NCBI GenBank assembly: GCA_949292785.1
Contig: CASFBK010000016.1
Location: forward strand, 1 to 64,000
Source of the DNA: an uncultured Eubacteriales bacterium
GTDB taxonomy: Bacteria; Bacillota; Clostridia; Lachnospirales; Lachnospiraceae
Direction of reading: 5' to 3'
DNA: 64,000 bases
Part shown: piece by piece, positions 17,893-27,681 of the stretch
How the letters are laid out: the number at the start of each line of letters is the position of its first letter
Numbering within the stretch: the first letter of the stretch is position 1
Notes under the pieces: generated by a model
Seen by the model: the letters and a program-made list of their open reading frames with translations, nothing else
Told to the model about the DNA's origin: nothing
Databases searched by the model: none
Position numbers and translations under genes: made by a program

Positions 17893-19125
17893 ATGAAAAA
17901 CTGTTTTGTTGCCCAATCCGGCGGTCCTACCGCTGCTATCAATGCCAGTCTTGCCGGTGTTATCAAAGGAGTATTGGAACATTCTGATTTTGACCGAATA
18001 TATGGCTCTTTGAATGGAATCACAGGAATTTTAGAAGGACGCTATTTAGACCTTACAGATATTTTTAATAAGGAAGAAACACTAAATCTTTTAAAAAGAA
18101 CACCTGCTATGTACCTTGGTTCCTGTCGTTTTAAGCTTCCAAAACCGGAGGAGAATCTCAGTCCTTACCAGTTTATTTTTCAAAAGTTCGAGGAAATGAA
18201 TATTGGCGCATTTTTTTATATCGGTGGAAACGATTCTATGGATACCGTGGACAAGCTTTCTGCTTATGCTGCTTCCATTGGCAGCGATATTCGGGTCATC
18301 GGTATTCCAAAAACTATAGATAATGACTTATGCGTTACTGACCACACTCCGGGATTTGGCTCTGCTGCAAAATATGTGGCTTCTTCTATTCTGGAAATCT
18401 CACATGATACTTTAATTTATCATGTAAAAAGTGTAACGATTGTGGAAATTATGGGACGTGATGCAGGCTGGCTTACTGCTGCCTGTGCCCTTGCAAGAAA
18501 TGAATATTCTACCGCTCCTCATTTAATTTATCTGCCGGAGCGTGCTTTTGATACAGAAGTCTTTCTGTCTGATGTAAGCCGTGTATTAGAGGAACGAAAT
18601 AATGTTATCATTGCTGTATCAGAGGGTATTCGTGATAAAGATGGAAATTACATCAGCGCTTCTGCCGGACCGACAGACAACTTTGGTCACAGCCAGTTGA
18701 GCGGAGCTGGAAAAGCATTAGAATATCTGGTGCAGGAACGCCTTCATGTCAAGGTTCGTTCTGTTGAGGTAAACATCCTGCAACGCTGCGGAGCACACAT
18801 TGCTTCTCTTACCGACCTTGATGAATCCTTTGAAGAAGGACGTTTTGGTGTAACACTTGCCGGCAAGGGAGAGACTGGAAAAATGATTACCATTTCCCGT
18901 ACTTCCAATACACCTTATGCCGTCTCCTATGGCGCGGCTGCTATTGCCGAAATCGCAAATAAGGTAAAAAGTGTTCCGGAAGAATATATCAATGCAGCAG
19001 GAAATGACGTAACTTCAGATATGATTACCTATCTGAAACCATTAATTCAGGGCGAACCCGTCGTAACCTTCAAAGACGGACTTCCTGTATACCTTCCTGC
19101 AGCAATGAGCAGTGCCAATCCGTAA
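17893..19125 (+). CDS. pfp: PPi-dependent phosphofructokinase
   Basis: Phosphorylates fructose-6-phosphate in glycolysis. The start is the ATG at 17893 after GGAGAGTTCAA, giving 410 aa. Residues 111-114 read GGND, placing Asp114 where ATP-dependent enzymes have Gly, and 139-145 read PKTIDND with Lys140 in place of the Gly of ATP enzymes. This Asp/Lys pair is the mark of pyrophosphate-dependent PFK. The N-terminus AQSGGPTAAINAS is typical of the clostridial clade. It is the only central metabolic gene here on the plus strand and ends at a bidirectional terminator. Confidence 0.92.
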   Translation: MKNCFVAQSGGPTAAINASLAGVIKGVLEHSDFDRIYGSLNGITGILEGRYLDLTDIFNKEETLNLLKRTPAMYLGSCRFKLPKPEENLSPYQFIFQKFEEMNIGAFFYIGGNDSMDTVDKLSAYAASIGSDIRVIGIPKTIDNDLCVTDHTPGFGSAAKYVASSILEISHDTLIYHVKSVTIVEIMGRDAGWLTAACALARNEYSTAPHLIYLPERAFDTEVFLSDVSRVLEERNNVIIAVSEGIRDKDGNYISASAGPTDNFGHSQLSGAGKALEYLVQERLHVKVRSVEVNILQRCGAHIASLTDLDESFEEGRFGVTLAGKGETGKMITISRTSNTPYAVSYGAAAIAEIANKVKSVPEEYINAAGNDVTSDMITYLKPLIQGEPVVTFKDGLPVYLPAAMSSANP

Positions 19126-19207
19126 GAAAGCAATATTCGTGCTTGCACGGAAATATTGGTTTCTTTACAGATTGATAGGGCGAATGCCCGTGAACAAACT
19201 AACAAAA

Positions 19208-19255
19208 GTCAACCGTTTACATGCACACCATCCCATGTAAACGGTTGACTTTTTT
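19208..19255. terminator. Bidirectional terminator between pfp and esterase
   Basis: A perfect 16-bp stem (GTCAACCGTTTACATG and its complement) with a 10-nt loop is preceded by AAAA and followed by TTTTTT, so it works in both directions for the convergent pfp and esterase genes. A second imperfect inverted repeat lies just upstream (about 19123-19168). Confidence 0.92.
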
Positions 19256-19276
19256 ATTTGTTTTGAAACTTTCTCC

Positions 19277-20191
19277 CTATTTCCCCGTTACAACCTCAAA
19301 ATACCGTTTCACCTCTGCCCACGCCGCCTTGGACTCCGGCATCAGCATCATTCCCATCTGGAATACATGAAACATTCCCTTATAAATATGGAACCGCACA
19401 CGTACTCCCTGCCGCTTCGCCTTATGGGCAACACTCACCGAATCACTTAAGAGCATCTCCACTTCTCCTGCCTGTATCAGCATCGGCGGGAAACCCCAGA
19501 ATTCCCCGAACATTGGGGAGATATAAGGATGATGAGGGTCATTGGTTCCTACGTAATCTTTGTTGTAAATAAGGCTGTCTCTGGTATTGCCAAACAATGG
19601 GTCCCGCTCATAATTGTCTTCGTAGGATGGTCCACTGGCTGTCAAATCTGTCCAGGGTGACATCAACACCAGTCCTCCCGGCAGTTTCCGGTTATGGTCC
19701 TTCAGATACATACACAACGCCAGCGCAAGTCCGCCTCCTGCAGAATCTCCTGCCACAATAATCTGTCTGCTGTGCCATCCTGCCTTTTTCAACCAGTCAA
19801 AAGCTGCCACTGCATCTTCTAATGCCGCCGGATAAGGATGCTCCGGCGCCACCCGGTAATCAATGGTCAGTACATTCATTCCTTTGCTTACCTCACAGTA
19901 TAATCCTGCAAAAGAACGGTAAGCATTACGCATGGCTCCGATATAACCGCCTCCATGAAGCTGCAGGATTACATAGTCTTTTCTCGGTCTTTCTTTCCGG
20001 GACAGATATTCCATGTTAAATCCCGGCATTTGAATTTCCTCCATCCGAAAACAATCCGGACAATGCCATTTGGGCTCCACCAGTTTCTTGCGTAACTCTC
20101 CTGTTTTTATCTTTCTGCCAATCAGATTGTCATTGGTAACATGTGCAATCATTTCCCGAATGACTCTTCCTCTTGTGCTGATTTCTGCCAT
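19277..20191 (-). CDS. Alpha/beta-hydrolase esterase (HSL family)
   Basis: Carboxylesterase-like enzyme of 304 aa. The oxyanion-hole motif HGGG is at 79-82 and the nucleophile Ser150 is in GDSAGG. The acid position of the triad reads Glu in the AGEVEMLLSD segment and the histidine is in GMFHVF. The start is the ATG at 20191 with AGGAGGAA; a longer reading frame upstream overlaps the next gene and is rejected. It is the last of three linked genes (acyltransferase, DUF6320 protein, esterase) separated by 8 bases or overlapping, which suggests joint action on an acyl or ester compound. Confidence 0.88.
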   Translation of the reverse strand: MAEISTRGRVIREMIAHVTNDNLIGRKIKTGELRKKLVEPKWHCPDCFRMEEIQMPGFNMEYLSRKERPRKDYVILQLHGGGYIGAMRNAYRSFAGLYCEVSKGMNVLTIDYRVAPEHPYPAALEDAVAAFDWLKKAGWHSRQIIVAGDSAGGGLALALCMYLKDHNRKLPGGLVLMSPWTDLTASGPSYEDNYERDPLFGNTRDSLIYNKDYVGTNDPHHPYISPMFGEFWGFPPMLIQAGEVEMLLSDSVSVAHKAKRQGVRVRFHIYKGMFHVFQMGMMLMPESKAAWAEVKRYFEVVTGK

Positions 20192-20199
20192 ATTTCCTC

Positions 20200-20871
20200 C
20201 TATACATGAAACCTTCGTTTCAACTCTGTTTTCGCCCTGCGGTCTCCAAATATCAAGGTCGCCAGAAGCAGACATGCGGATACGGCTGCTGCAATAATAG
20301 AAAGCACCGGTCTGGTAATTACCCCAAGATACCACATCACAAGCCCCATTATGGATACCAGTGCCGTACATATCTGCATCAGCAGATAGCTTTGCCAGTT
20401 TGCCATGTTTACAAGCATAAGCACCATAATGGTAACATCCAGCAGCAAAATTGCTCCGGGCACCACATAATTCACCGACCATCCCTGATATCCTACAATA
20501 TTATCTACTGCAATTACCAGCAGGACTGCTCCAATCACCTGAAACCATATCACACTTCGATAGCCTGAATTCTTCTGAATGGAATATTTTAACGTAATAT
20601 AGAAATACAAAATACTGATACCGGTAATTGCAGACCACCAAAGACCGTCATAGGTCAGATAATTAATAATAATCAGCACTACCTCTGTCACGATAGCAAG
20701 AAAACTATACAAGCGCACTACAAAGTTCAGCTTTTTTACCGTTCCCTTCACATCCGGATATCCAACTGCCACTCCGCCCGGCTCTTCTGTTTCCTCCAAC
20801 ACATTCCTGCACAGAGGGCATACGGTTGTTTCATCTAAAATCTCTACATTGCATTTCTTACATTTTTTCAT
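20200..20871 (-). CDS. DUF6320-type membrane protein with zinc ribbon
   Basis: A 223-aa protein with an N-terminal zinc ribbon (Cys4, Cys7, Cys18, Cys21) followed by six predicted TM segments between about residues 45 and 205. This layout fits the DUF6320 family as I remember it. Its ATG overlaps the stop of the acyltransferase gene (ATGA), and its stop lies 8 bases before the esterase start. Function is unknown; the position ties it to the two neighbouring enzymes. Confidence 0.8.
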   Translation of the reverse strand: MKKCKKCNVEILDETTVCPLCRNVLEETEEPGGVAVGYPDVKGTVKKLNFVVRLYSFLAIVTEVVLIIINYLTYDGLWWSAITGISILYFYITLKYSIQKNSGYRSVIWFQVIGAVLLVIAVDNIVGYQGWSVNYVVPGAILLLDVTIMVLMLVNMANWQSYLLMQICTALVSIMGLVMWYLGVITRPVLSIIAAAVSACLLLATLIFGDRRAKTELKRRFHV

Positions 20872-22154
20872 GCTTCATATACTCCATTCGTTTCTATCTG
20901 TACCGCAATCCCATCTTCTGCCAGCCTATGAAAAAAAACACGCTGCACATAGGTGCCTGCCAGATTAGAGCTTATGGTAAATACCAGTGTATCCTCGTAG
21001 GAGCAAATCGTCCCCTTTATGTTCTGCCCCTTAGACATAGATAAAAATGCGGAAAACTGCCGGATATAATCCTGATATTCCTCCTTTACCTGGATATTTC
21101 CAATATTCGTTACCGTGGTGGTATTGGCAAGCGCACTGGTACGATACACATACTTCATTGCCAGACTTTTTATAAATAGCGGAACTGCCCGTAATACGAA
21201 ATTCTTTTCATTGGATACGTTATAGGCAAACAGATTTTCAAGATTCTCCCGATTAATCTGACTTCTGAGACTTTCTGCCACAATCTGAATCACTCCTTTG
21301 AAGGTATAATTCTCCTTTTCCGGCTTAAATACCGCTGAAATAATGACAAAAAAGTTCTTCATGGTAATGGAGTCAAAGTAGGGTCTTAAGTTTACCGGCA
21401 CACAGGAAGTAATCGGTCTCCCATGCTTATTTCGGTTTCCATGAATACTCTCCTGATAAATACTCCACAAAAAGGCTGCTACCAGATATTCATTAATGGA
21501 TACCCCGTAACCTTTGCTGACTTTCTTCAGCTCCTGCACTGACATGATTCCATGCATAACTCCGATTTCCAAAGGTTCTAACTTTTCTCCTTTTACCAGA
21601 TAGGCGCGCTCCGACCTGTAAACCTTTTTGTGTCCCTTTTTATAATTCTCCAGATAACTGTCTTCCCGGTTCAAAGAAGTCTCACTGCTCAAACCATCCC
21701 CAAGCTTTTCTGCCAATTCCGGATGTGCCAGGCGCAGATACTGATAGGTCAGTTCTTTAAGAAAGGTGATTCCTCCCATTCCATCGGTTAATACATGAAA
21801 AACTTCCAGATTAATGCGGTTCTTATAATAATTTACCCGGAACAGGTAATTCCTGTTCCGGTTAGGTGAAATATATTGACAGGGATATTGATATTCTTCC
21901 TTTACCTCCGGTGCAGGCTTCTGGTTTGTCTCAAAATAGTACCAGAATACACCGGAACGTATCCGTACATTGAATACGTCAAACAATGGCAGAACACGAT
22001 TCAGTGCTTCCTGCAGAAGTTCCGGCTGAATCTCTTCATTCAGTGCTACCGATATACGATATACATTGCTCATGCTCTCTCCGGCAATCACCGGAAACAG
22101 ATGCGCTGTATTGTCTAATTTATCCCATTTTATTTCACTTGAATTCCTTTTCAT
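20868..22154 (-). CDS. Condensation-fold acyltransferase (alcohol acetyltransferase-like)
   Basis: A 428-aa protein of the chloramphenicol-acetyltransferase/condensation superfamily. The catalytic HxxxDG motif is at 120-125 (HVLTDG). The rest follows the pattern of alcohol acetyltransferase or WS/DGAT-like proteins: an N-terminal SNVYRISVALNEEI strand and a second half with a GRPITSCVPVNLRPYFDS segment. It probably transfers an acyl group to an alcohol; the substrate is unknown. It overlaps both neighbours (GH31 upstream by 4 bases, DUF6320 downstream by 4 bases). Confidence 0.82.
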   Translation of the reverse strand: MKRNSSEIKWDKLDNTAHLFPVIAGESMSNVYRISVALNEEIQPELLQEALNRVLPLFDVFNVRIRSGVFWYYFETNQKPAPEVKEEYQYPCQYISPNRNRNYLFRVNYYKNRINLEVFHVLTDGMGGITFLKELTYQYLRLAHPELAEKLGDGLSSETSLNREDSYLENYKKGHKKVYRSERAYLVKGEKLEPLEIGVMHGIMSVQELKKVSKGYGVSINEYLVAAFLWSIYQESIHGNRNKHGRPITSCVPVNLRPYFDSITMKNFFVIISAVFKPEKENYTFKGVIQIVAESLRSQINRENLENLFAYNVSNEKNFVLRAVPLFIKSLAMKYVYRTSALANTTTVTNIGNIQVKEEYQDYIRQFSAFLSMSKGQNIKGTICSYEDTLVFTISSNLAGTYVQRVFFHRLAEDGIAVQIETNGVYEA

Positions 22155-24154
22155 ACTTCTACCTTTATTGTTTTATAATGATTTGGATTCTCATAATCCT
22201 TTTCATATCCCTCATCTTCATATAATTCATACTCTGCCTTATCTGTTACAAAATGAAGGGTTTTTAATTCCTGTTTCTCTGCTTCTTCTAAAAATTGACC
22301 GCCCATGGTATATGGAACAATTTTTTCCGGACGAATAAAGAATACCACTTCGTCTAGTGCCACATCAATATAATAGTGCCCTTTTTCTAATACTTCAGTC
22401 TTAATGTCCTTCATACTCTTCATACGAACCAATTTCATTTTTTCCGGCAGATATACATATCTTCCTGTTGCATTCTGGGTATAAACAGGCGCTATCATGA
22501 TACTTTCCCCTAATAACAACTGGTCTTCTGTCTGCTGTGCATACTTATCCCCGGGATATGCAAATGCAAGGGGCACAAAGAGCATCTCATCCCGAAGGGC
22601 TGCTTTCATATATTCACTATACAGATACGGCATCAGTCCGTAACGGATTCCTATGATGTTCTTGAAGGCTTCTTTATTGGTAAACTGGTAAGCTTCCTGT
22701 TCTCTGGTTCCCAAAGCAGCATGATTTCGCATCAGAGGGGTAAAAATACCAAGCTCCAGCCAGCGCAATACCAAATCCTCCGTAGTATCGGCTCCAAAAC
22801 CTCCCAAATCTGCTCCGGTATATAAAAATCCGCACATATTCAAAGACGGCAGCATCTGTAAATTCAACAGCAGATGAGACCACCAGGACTGATTATCTCC
22901 CATCCATGTCCCGCCATAACGGTGCATTCCAATATAGGATGAACGGGAAAAAATAAGAATACGCTTGTCCGGACACAGTTCTTCAAACGCTTCTCCTGCT
23001 GCCCTTGTCATGTTATAGCCATACAGATTGTGTACCTTGTCATGTCGTACCTTGGTTCCATCCATATCGTGATAGAAGGATTTGTAATCTTCCGGATTAT
23101 TTGCAAGTCCATTTACCATATCACGGAAACCGAATACCTCCCACATATCCATATCCCGATTATCCATTTTCTGAATCTTTTTCATAACTGCCTCTAAATT
23201 CTTCTCAGAATAAAAGATTGATGGCTCATTCATATCATTCCAAAATCCTTCGATTCCCTGATCCAATAAGAATTTATACTGTTTTCCAAACCATTTTCTG
23301 GCATCCTTATTTAAAAAGTCAGGAAAATGAACCCTGCCCGGCCATACGGCGCCTACAAAGTCAGTTCCGTCCTTTTCCTTACAGAAATATCCCTTTTCTA
23401 CTCCCTCTTCATAGGTCTCGTATCCCTTTTCTATCTTGACGCCCGCATCAATGATGGGTACCAGATGGATATGCTCTTTTTCCATTTCCGTTACGAACTT
23501 TGGAAAATCCGGAAACGTTTCTTCATTTACGGTAAAATCCTTGAAGCGCTCCATATAGTCAATATCCATATATACGCTGTCGATTGGAATATCATTGTCA
23601 CGATATCCTTTTACCACCTTACGAATATCATCTTCACTCTGATATCCCCAACGGCTCTGTCCATATCCAAATGCCCACTTCGGCGGAATATAGCTGCGTC
23701 CGATTAAGGTACGGAATGCTTTCACAATATCCAGAACTTCTTTTCCTTCGATGATGTACACATCCATATTCCAGTCTTCCGGTGTAATGCGGACTTCATC
23801 CATTCTGGTGTACCCCATATCCAGAGTCAGTTTTCCCGGATAATCCAGAAATACTCCGAATCGCTCTTTTCCATCTATTACAAAGAAGTTATGTGCCCCA
23901 TACAGGGAATGCTGTGATTCCGTGTGATTTGGCTGGTCCGCACAGTTGCTCTCATAAATCCATCCTCTTTTGTTGATTCCCCTTACATTTTCTCCCAATC
24001 CATAAATACGGTCCTCTGTTCCCAATTTATAAATGAAGCTCTTATCTTCCCTTTTCAGATAAGGTATCTTTCCTTTTTCTGCTGTAAGCTTTGCAACAAC
24101 GGCATCTGTATGAATTGGCTTTCCAATCGTGATTTTACGAATACTATTCTTCAT
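22151..24154 (-). CDS. Glycoside hydrolase family 31 (alpha-glucosidase type)
   Basis: A cytosolic 667-aa enzyme without signal peptide. The GH31 nucleophile Asp307 lies in GFWNDMNEPS, and WMGDNQSWW carries the acid/base Asp region. The N-terminal beta-sandwich (about 1-130) and the (beta/alpha)8 barrel are both complete. It likely releases glucose or xylose from alpha-linked oligosaccharides. SD AGGAGGAACAAGC precedes the ATG. Its end overlaps the start of the acyltransferase gene, so it heads that operon. No sugar transporter or regulator is adjacent. Confidence 0.93.
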   Translation of the reverse strand: MKNSIRKITIGKPIHTDAVVAKLTAEKGKIPYLKREDKSFIYKLGTEDRIYGLGENVRGINKRGWIYESNCADQPNHTESQHSLYGAHNFFVIDGKERFGVFLDYPGKLTLDMGYTRMDEVRITPEDWNMDVYIIEGKEVLDIVKAFRTLIGRSYIPPKWAFGYGQSRWGYQSEDDIRKVVKGYRDNDIPIDSVYMDIDYMERFKDFTVNEETFPDFPKFVTEMEKEHIHLVPIIDAGVKIEKGYETYEEGVEKGYFCKEKDGTDFVGAVWPGRVHFPDFLNKDARKWFGKQYKFLLDQGIEGFWNDMNEPSIFYSEKNLEAVMKKIQKMDNRDMDMWEVFGFRDMVNGLANNPEDYKSFYHDMDGTKVRHDKVHNLYGYNMTRAAGEAFEELCPDKRILIFSRSSYIGMHRYGGTWMGDNQSWWSHLLLNLQMLPSLNMCGFLYTGADLGGFGADTTEDLVLRWLELGIFTPLMRNHAALGTREQEAYQFTNKEAFKNIIGIRYGLMPYLYSEYMKAALRDEMLFVPLAFAYPGDKYAQQTEDQLLLGESIMIAPVYTQNATGRYVYLPEKMKLVRMKSMKDIKTEVLEKGHYYIDVALDEVVFFIRPEKIVPYTMGGQFLEEAEKQELKTLHFVTDKAEYELYEDEGYEKDYENPNHYKTIKVEV

Positions 24155-24232
24155 GCTTGTTCCTCCTGTTGGTCTGTTTTTCCATCACTGGTTTACATAC
24201 GGATATATTTTATCATACTCTATCACAAATTT

Positions 24233-24964
24233 CTATAGATGTGTCTTATTCTCCTCTTCTTCTATTACCCGATTCATTTTATAACCAATGCCAATACGTG
24301 TTTGTATGTATTTCGGATGCTCTCTGTCCGGTTCTATTTTTTTACGCAGTCCTGCCATGAAAACCCGAAGCGAAGACACCTCACTGCCATCAATGCTTTC
24401 CCATACCTGGTCGATTAAATACTGATGGGTCAATACTTTCCCTACATTTTTCGCTAACACACACAGCAAACGGTATTCCATGGGAGATAAATCTATATGC
24501 TTTCCATTCAAAAAAACCTCTGCCCCTGTAAAATCAATCTTTAACGCTCCATTTTCAAAGGTAGTAACCTCTTCTCCGTTCTGATTTCGTACATAATTGA
24601 TTCTGCGAAACATAGAACGAATTCTTGCCAGCAATTCTTCTGTACTGAAGGGTTTCGTCAGATAGTCATCTGCTCCGGCATCTAAAGCATCTATTTTATC
24701 CTGATCTTCGCTTCTGGCGCTGATTACAATAATCGGAACATTGGAAAAGGTGCGTACCTTTTTAATAATCTCTATTCCATCCATATCCGGCAGTCCTAAA
24801 TCCAGTAAAATAATATCCGGCTTATGTGTTACAATTACCATCATTGCCTGTGCGCCATTCTGCGCTTTTACATAGTGATATCCCTGTGTTTCTAATGTCG
24901 TTGCGATTAAATTACTGATTGCCTTTTCATCCTCAACAATTAACAGCTTCTGTCCTGCTGCCAT
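24233..24964 (-). CDS. kdpE: Response regulator KdpE
   Basis: OmpR/PhoB-type regulator of 243 aa. The receiver domain (1-120) has phospho-acceptor Asp55 (LLDLGLPDMDG) and the LTKPFS lysine. The C-terminal winged helix is about 135-235. The start lies within the kdpD 3' end (32-nt overlap) behind GGAGGAGGTATCAGAAT. It acts with KdpD on the kdp operon in response to K+ limitation or turgor. Last gene of kdpFABCDE. Confidence 0.95.
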   Translation of the reverse strand: MAAGQKLLIVEDEKAISNLIATTLETQGYHYVKAQNGAQAMMVIVTHKPDIILLDLGLPDMDGIEIIKKVRTFSNVPIIVISARSEDQDKIDALDAGADDYLTKPFSTEELLARIRSMFRRINYVRNQNGEEVTTFENGALKIDFTGAEVFLNGKHIDLSPMEYRLLCVLAKNVGKVLTHQYLIDQVWESIDGSEVSSLRVFMAGLRKKIEPDREHPKYIQTRIGIGYKMNRVIEEEENKTHL

Positions 24965-27680
24965 ATTCTGATACCTCCTCCGCCTTTAAATCAAAGGAAA
25001 AAATACTTCCTTTGGGAATATTGTCATATATTTTTATATTGCCATCATGGGCCTGTACAATGGAGCGGCATAGGGAAAGTCCTACTCCCATACTGCGTCT
25101 GCTGTCTGCTAACGTCTTGTTTCCGGAATAAAACATATCAAATACTTTTTCTTTCATTTCATCCGGAACTCCGTCTCCGTTATCTGCCACTTGAATTACA
25201 ATTCTTTCTCCTGCTTTTTTGGCTTTTATTGTAATCGTGGTTCCCTCCTGTGTGTATTTTATTGCATTATCTACAAGATTTAAAATCACCTGCATAATCA
25301 GTTTTGCGTCCATCCATGCCATTAAGAATTCACTTTCTAATTCTACTTTGATTTCGTGGTGATTCAGTCTTCTTCGCACCTGCTTTAAGGCCTCTTCTAG
25401 CACCTCTTCTACCATTTCCGGCTGAAGCCGCAGCTTCATTTGCCCTTCTTCAATTCTTGTAATGGAAAGCAGATTCTCAACCAGATTATACAGCCATACA
25501 GAATCGTCGTAAATACCTTCATAGAGCTTTTGTTTCTGTTCTTCTGTCAACTGCTTCGAACGCTTCATTAATACTCCGGAATTACCGGAAATACTGGTAA
25601 GGGGAGTACGCAAATCATGAGAAATGCTCCGCAGCAGATTTGCCCGAAGCTGCTCCTGCTTCATCTGCATCGTTACTTTATTTTTCTCCCGCACATTTCG
25701 TTCCTTTTCTAACGCCATTGCCGCTTCGTTGAGCATGGCATTTAGCAGGCTTTCATCAAAAGAGGATAAGGGTTTATTCCCTACCCGTATTCCTACTACA
25801 CCATAAATATAATCCTCGCTTCTTACTGCAAGATATAATCCCTTTGCTCCCGGCAAAGTATTTGTCATAGCCCCTGCATGTTTATTATTGCGGAAGGTCC
25901 ATGCCGCTACTGCCTGTTCTTCCTCTGTAAGAAGCTGCCCAATTTGGCTGTTTTCCTGTATTGGATATTTTTCCACTTTTTTACAATCTTTTGGATTTCC
26001 GGGATAATATACAATATCTCTTTGCAACAGTTTTACTAACTGACCGGATACGATTTCAATAATCTCGGCATCATCCTGCACCATTTGCAGCTTCTGGCTG
26101 GTCTCTAATAAGGTCTGTGTCCTCCATGCTCTTTTCACTGCCTGATGCCCATAGGTCTTTACCTTCTTTGCCAGAAATGCTGTAATAAAACCGGACAAAA
26201 ACATAATCGCAAACGTAACAAAATACCCCGGATTATCCACCATTAATGACCAATATGGACTGGTAAAGAAAAAATTAAAGCATAATACTCCCGCCAATGC
26301 AGAGATAAAACTATATATCTGACTTTCTGTTACATACGCTGTCAGCAAAATTCCCAATATATATACGGTAATAATATTGGCTTCATCAAACCCGCACCAT
26401 TCAAATAAAAATGCAACTCCGGTAACGACTGCAAAAATCAATACTAATGCAAGCATATCCCGCGCTTTCTCTTTCCTTGCCCTTGTTTTTATGATAGTCC
26501 TTTTTATTTTCGCCTTTCGGTATTTCTTTTCATACGTATCCGGTATCAGGTGTATTTCCAGCTTCGGTAACAGTTCTGTCAGCTGCTGTGAAAAACTGAC
26601 CGGCTTTACAAATCCTCTGCGCTTATTATAGCTTCTTCCCAACACGATTTTGGATACCCCGGATATTCTTGCATAATCTGCGATTTGCTGCGTAATATCA
26701 CCGCCATAGAGCGTTATGGTTTTGGCGCCAAGCTGTTCTGCTAAATGCGTATTCATTCGAAAACGAGTCTCATCCTCATCATTTAAATTTTGCCCCGGCG
26801 CTTCTACATATACTGCTGTAAAACGGGCATGAAATGCCTGCGCCATTCTCGACGCTGCACGAATAACCTTCGGATTGGAAGGAGACGAAGATAAACAAAC
26901 TAAAATGTGCTCGTCTGTGCTATACTGACTTTGGGGATTACGTTCTCTGCTTTTTTCCGATATTTGATTGACCTGGTCCGCGGTCCGCCGCAATGCGATT
27001 TCACGAAGCGCCGTAAGATTTTCCACAGAGAAGAAATTATCTAATGCCCTTCCTGCCTGCTGCTGCCGATATATCTTTCCCTCTTTCAAGCGCTCCATCA
27101 ATTCTTCCGGTTCAATATCCACCAGCTCCACCTTATCTGCTTCATCAAATACAAAATCAGGAATTCTTTCATGTACCACAATCCCTGTAATAGATGCTAC
27201 AATATCTGCAAGACTTTCTATATGCTGTACATTTACCGTAGTATATACATCAATCCCCGCCTTTATTAATTCCTGAATATCCTGATACCGTTTTATATTC
27301 CGGCATCCTGCGGCATTGGTATGTGCCAGCTCATCCACTAATATAATCTGCGGTTTTCGAATCAGGGCAGCATCTAAGTCGAACTCTTTTAATATAATTC
27401 CTTTATAAGGAATCTCTTTGGTAGTCAAACACTCCATTCCCTCTGCTAATACCATAGTTTCCGGACGTGCATGTGGTTCAATATACCCTGCCACAACGTC
27501 CTTGCCCTCTTCCATCGCCATATGCGCAGATTGCAGCATAGCGTAGGTTTTCCCTACGCCTGCTGCATATCCAAAGAATATTTTTAATTTTCCCTGCGTT
27601 TTCCTTTGTGCTTCTTCCTTTGCCAAATGCAAAAGTACTTCAGGGTCTAAACGTTTTTCTTCCATATCTCTTCTTCCCAT
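24933..27680 (-). CDS. kdpD: Sensor histidine kinase KdpD
   Basis: Full-length 915-aa K+ sensor. Order of parts: N-terminal KdpD domain with Walker A GYAAGVGKT (37-45), a Usp-like domain (about 257-375), four TM helices (DUF4118, about 405-510), a GAF-like region, HisKA with SISHDLRTPL, and a HATPase domain (NLVDNAIKYT, ADNGDGVP). The ATG at 27680 follows AGAAGGATAGA next to the kdpC stop; an ATG 15 bases later is an alternative. It regulates kdpFABC through KdpE. Confidence 0.95.
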   Translation of the reverse strand: MGRRDMEEKRLDPEVLLHLAKEEAQRKTQGKLKIFFGYAAGVGKTYAMLQSAHMAMEEGKDVVAGYIEPHARPETMVLAEGMECLTTKEIPYKGIILKEFDLDAALIRKPQIILVDELAHTNAAGCRNIKRYQDIQELIKAGIDVYTTVNVQHIESLADIVASITGIVVHERIPDFVFDEADKVELVDIEPEELMERLKEGKIYRQQQAGRALDNFFSVENLTALREIALRRTADQVNQISEKSRERNPQSQYSTDEHILVCLSSSPSNPKVIRAASRMAQAFHARFTAVYVEAPGQNLNDEDETRFRMNTHLAEQLGAKTITLYGGDITQQIADYARISGVSKIVLGRSYNKRRGFVKPVSFSQQLTELLPKLEIHLIPDTYEKKYRKAKIKRTIIKTRARKEKARDMLALVLIFAVVTGVAFLFEWCGFDEANIITVYILGILLTAYVTESQIYSFISALAGVLCFNFFFTSPYWSLMVDNPGYFVTFAIMFLSGFITAFLAKKVKTYGHQAVKRAWRTQTLLETSQKLQMVQDDAEIIEIVSGQLVKLLQRDIVYYPGNPKDCKKVEKYPIQENSQIGQLLTEEEQAVAAWTFRNNKHAGAMTNTLPGAKGLYLAVRSEDYIYGVVGIRVGNKPLSSFDESLLNAMLNEAAMALEKERNVREKNKVTMQMKQEQLRANLLRSISHDLRTPLTSISGNSGVLMKRSKQLTEEQKQKLYEGIYDDSVWLYNLVENLLSITRIEEGQMKLRLQPEMVEEVLEEALKQVRRRLNHHEIKVELESEFLMAWMDAKLIMQVILNLVDNAIKYTQEGTTITIKAKKAGERIVIQVADNGDGVPDEMKEKVFDMFYSGNKTLADSRRSMGVGLSLCRSIVQAHDGNIKIYDNIPKGSIFSFDLKAEEVSEYGSRTEAVNC

Positions 27681-27681
27681 T

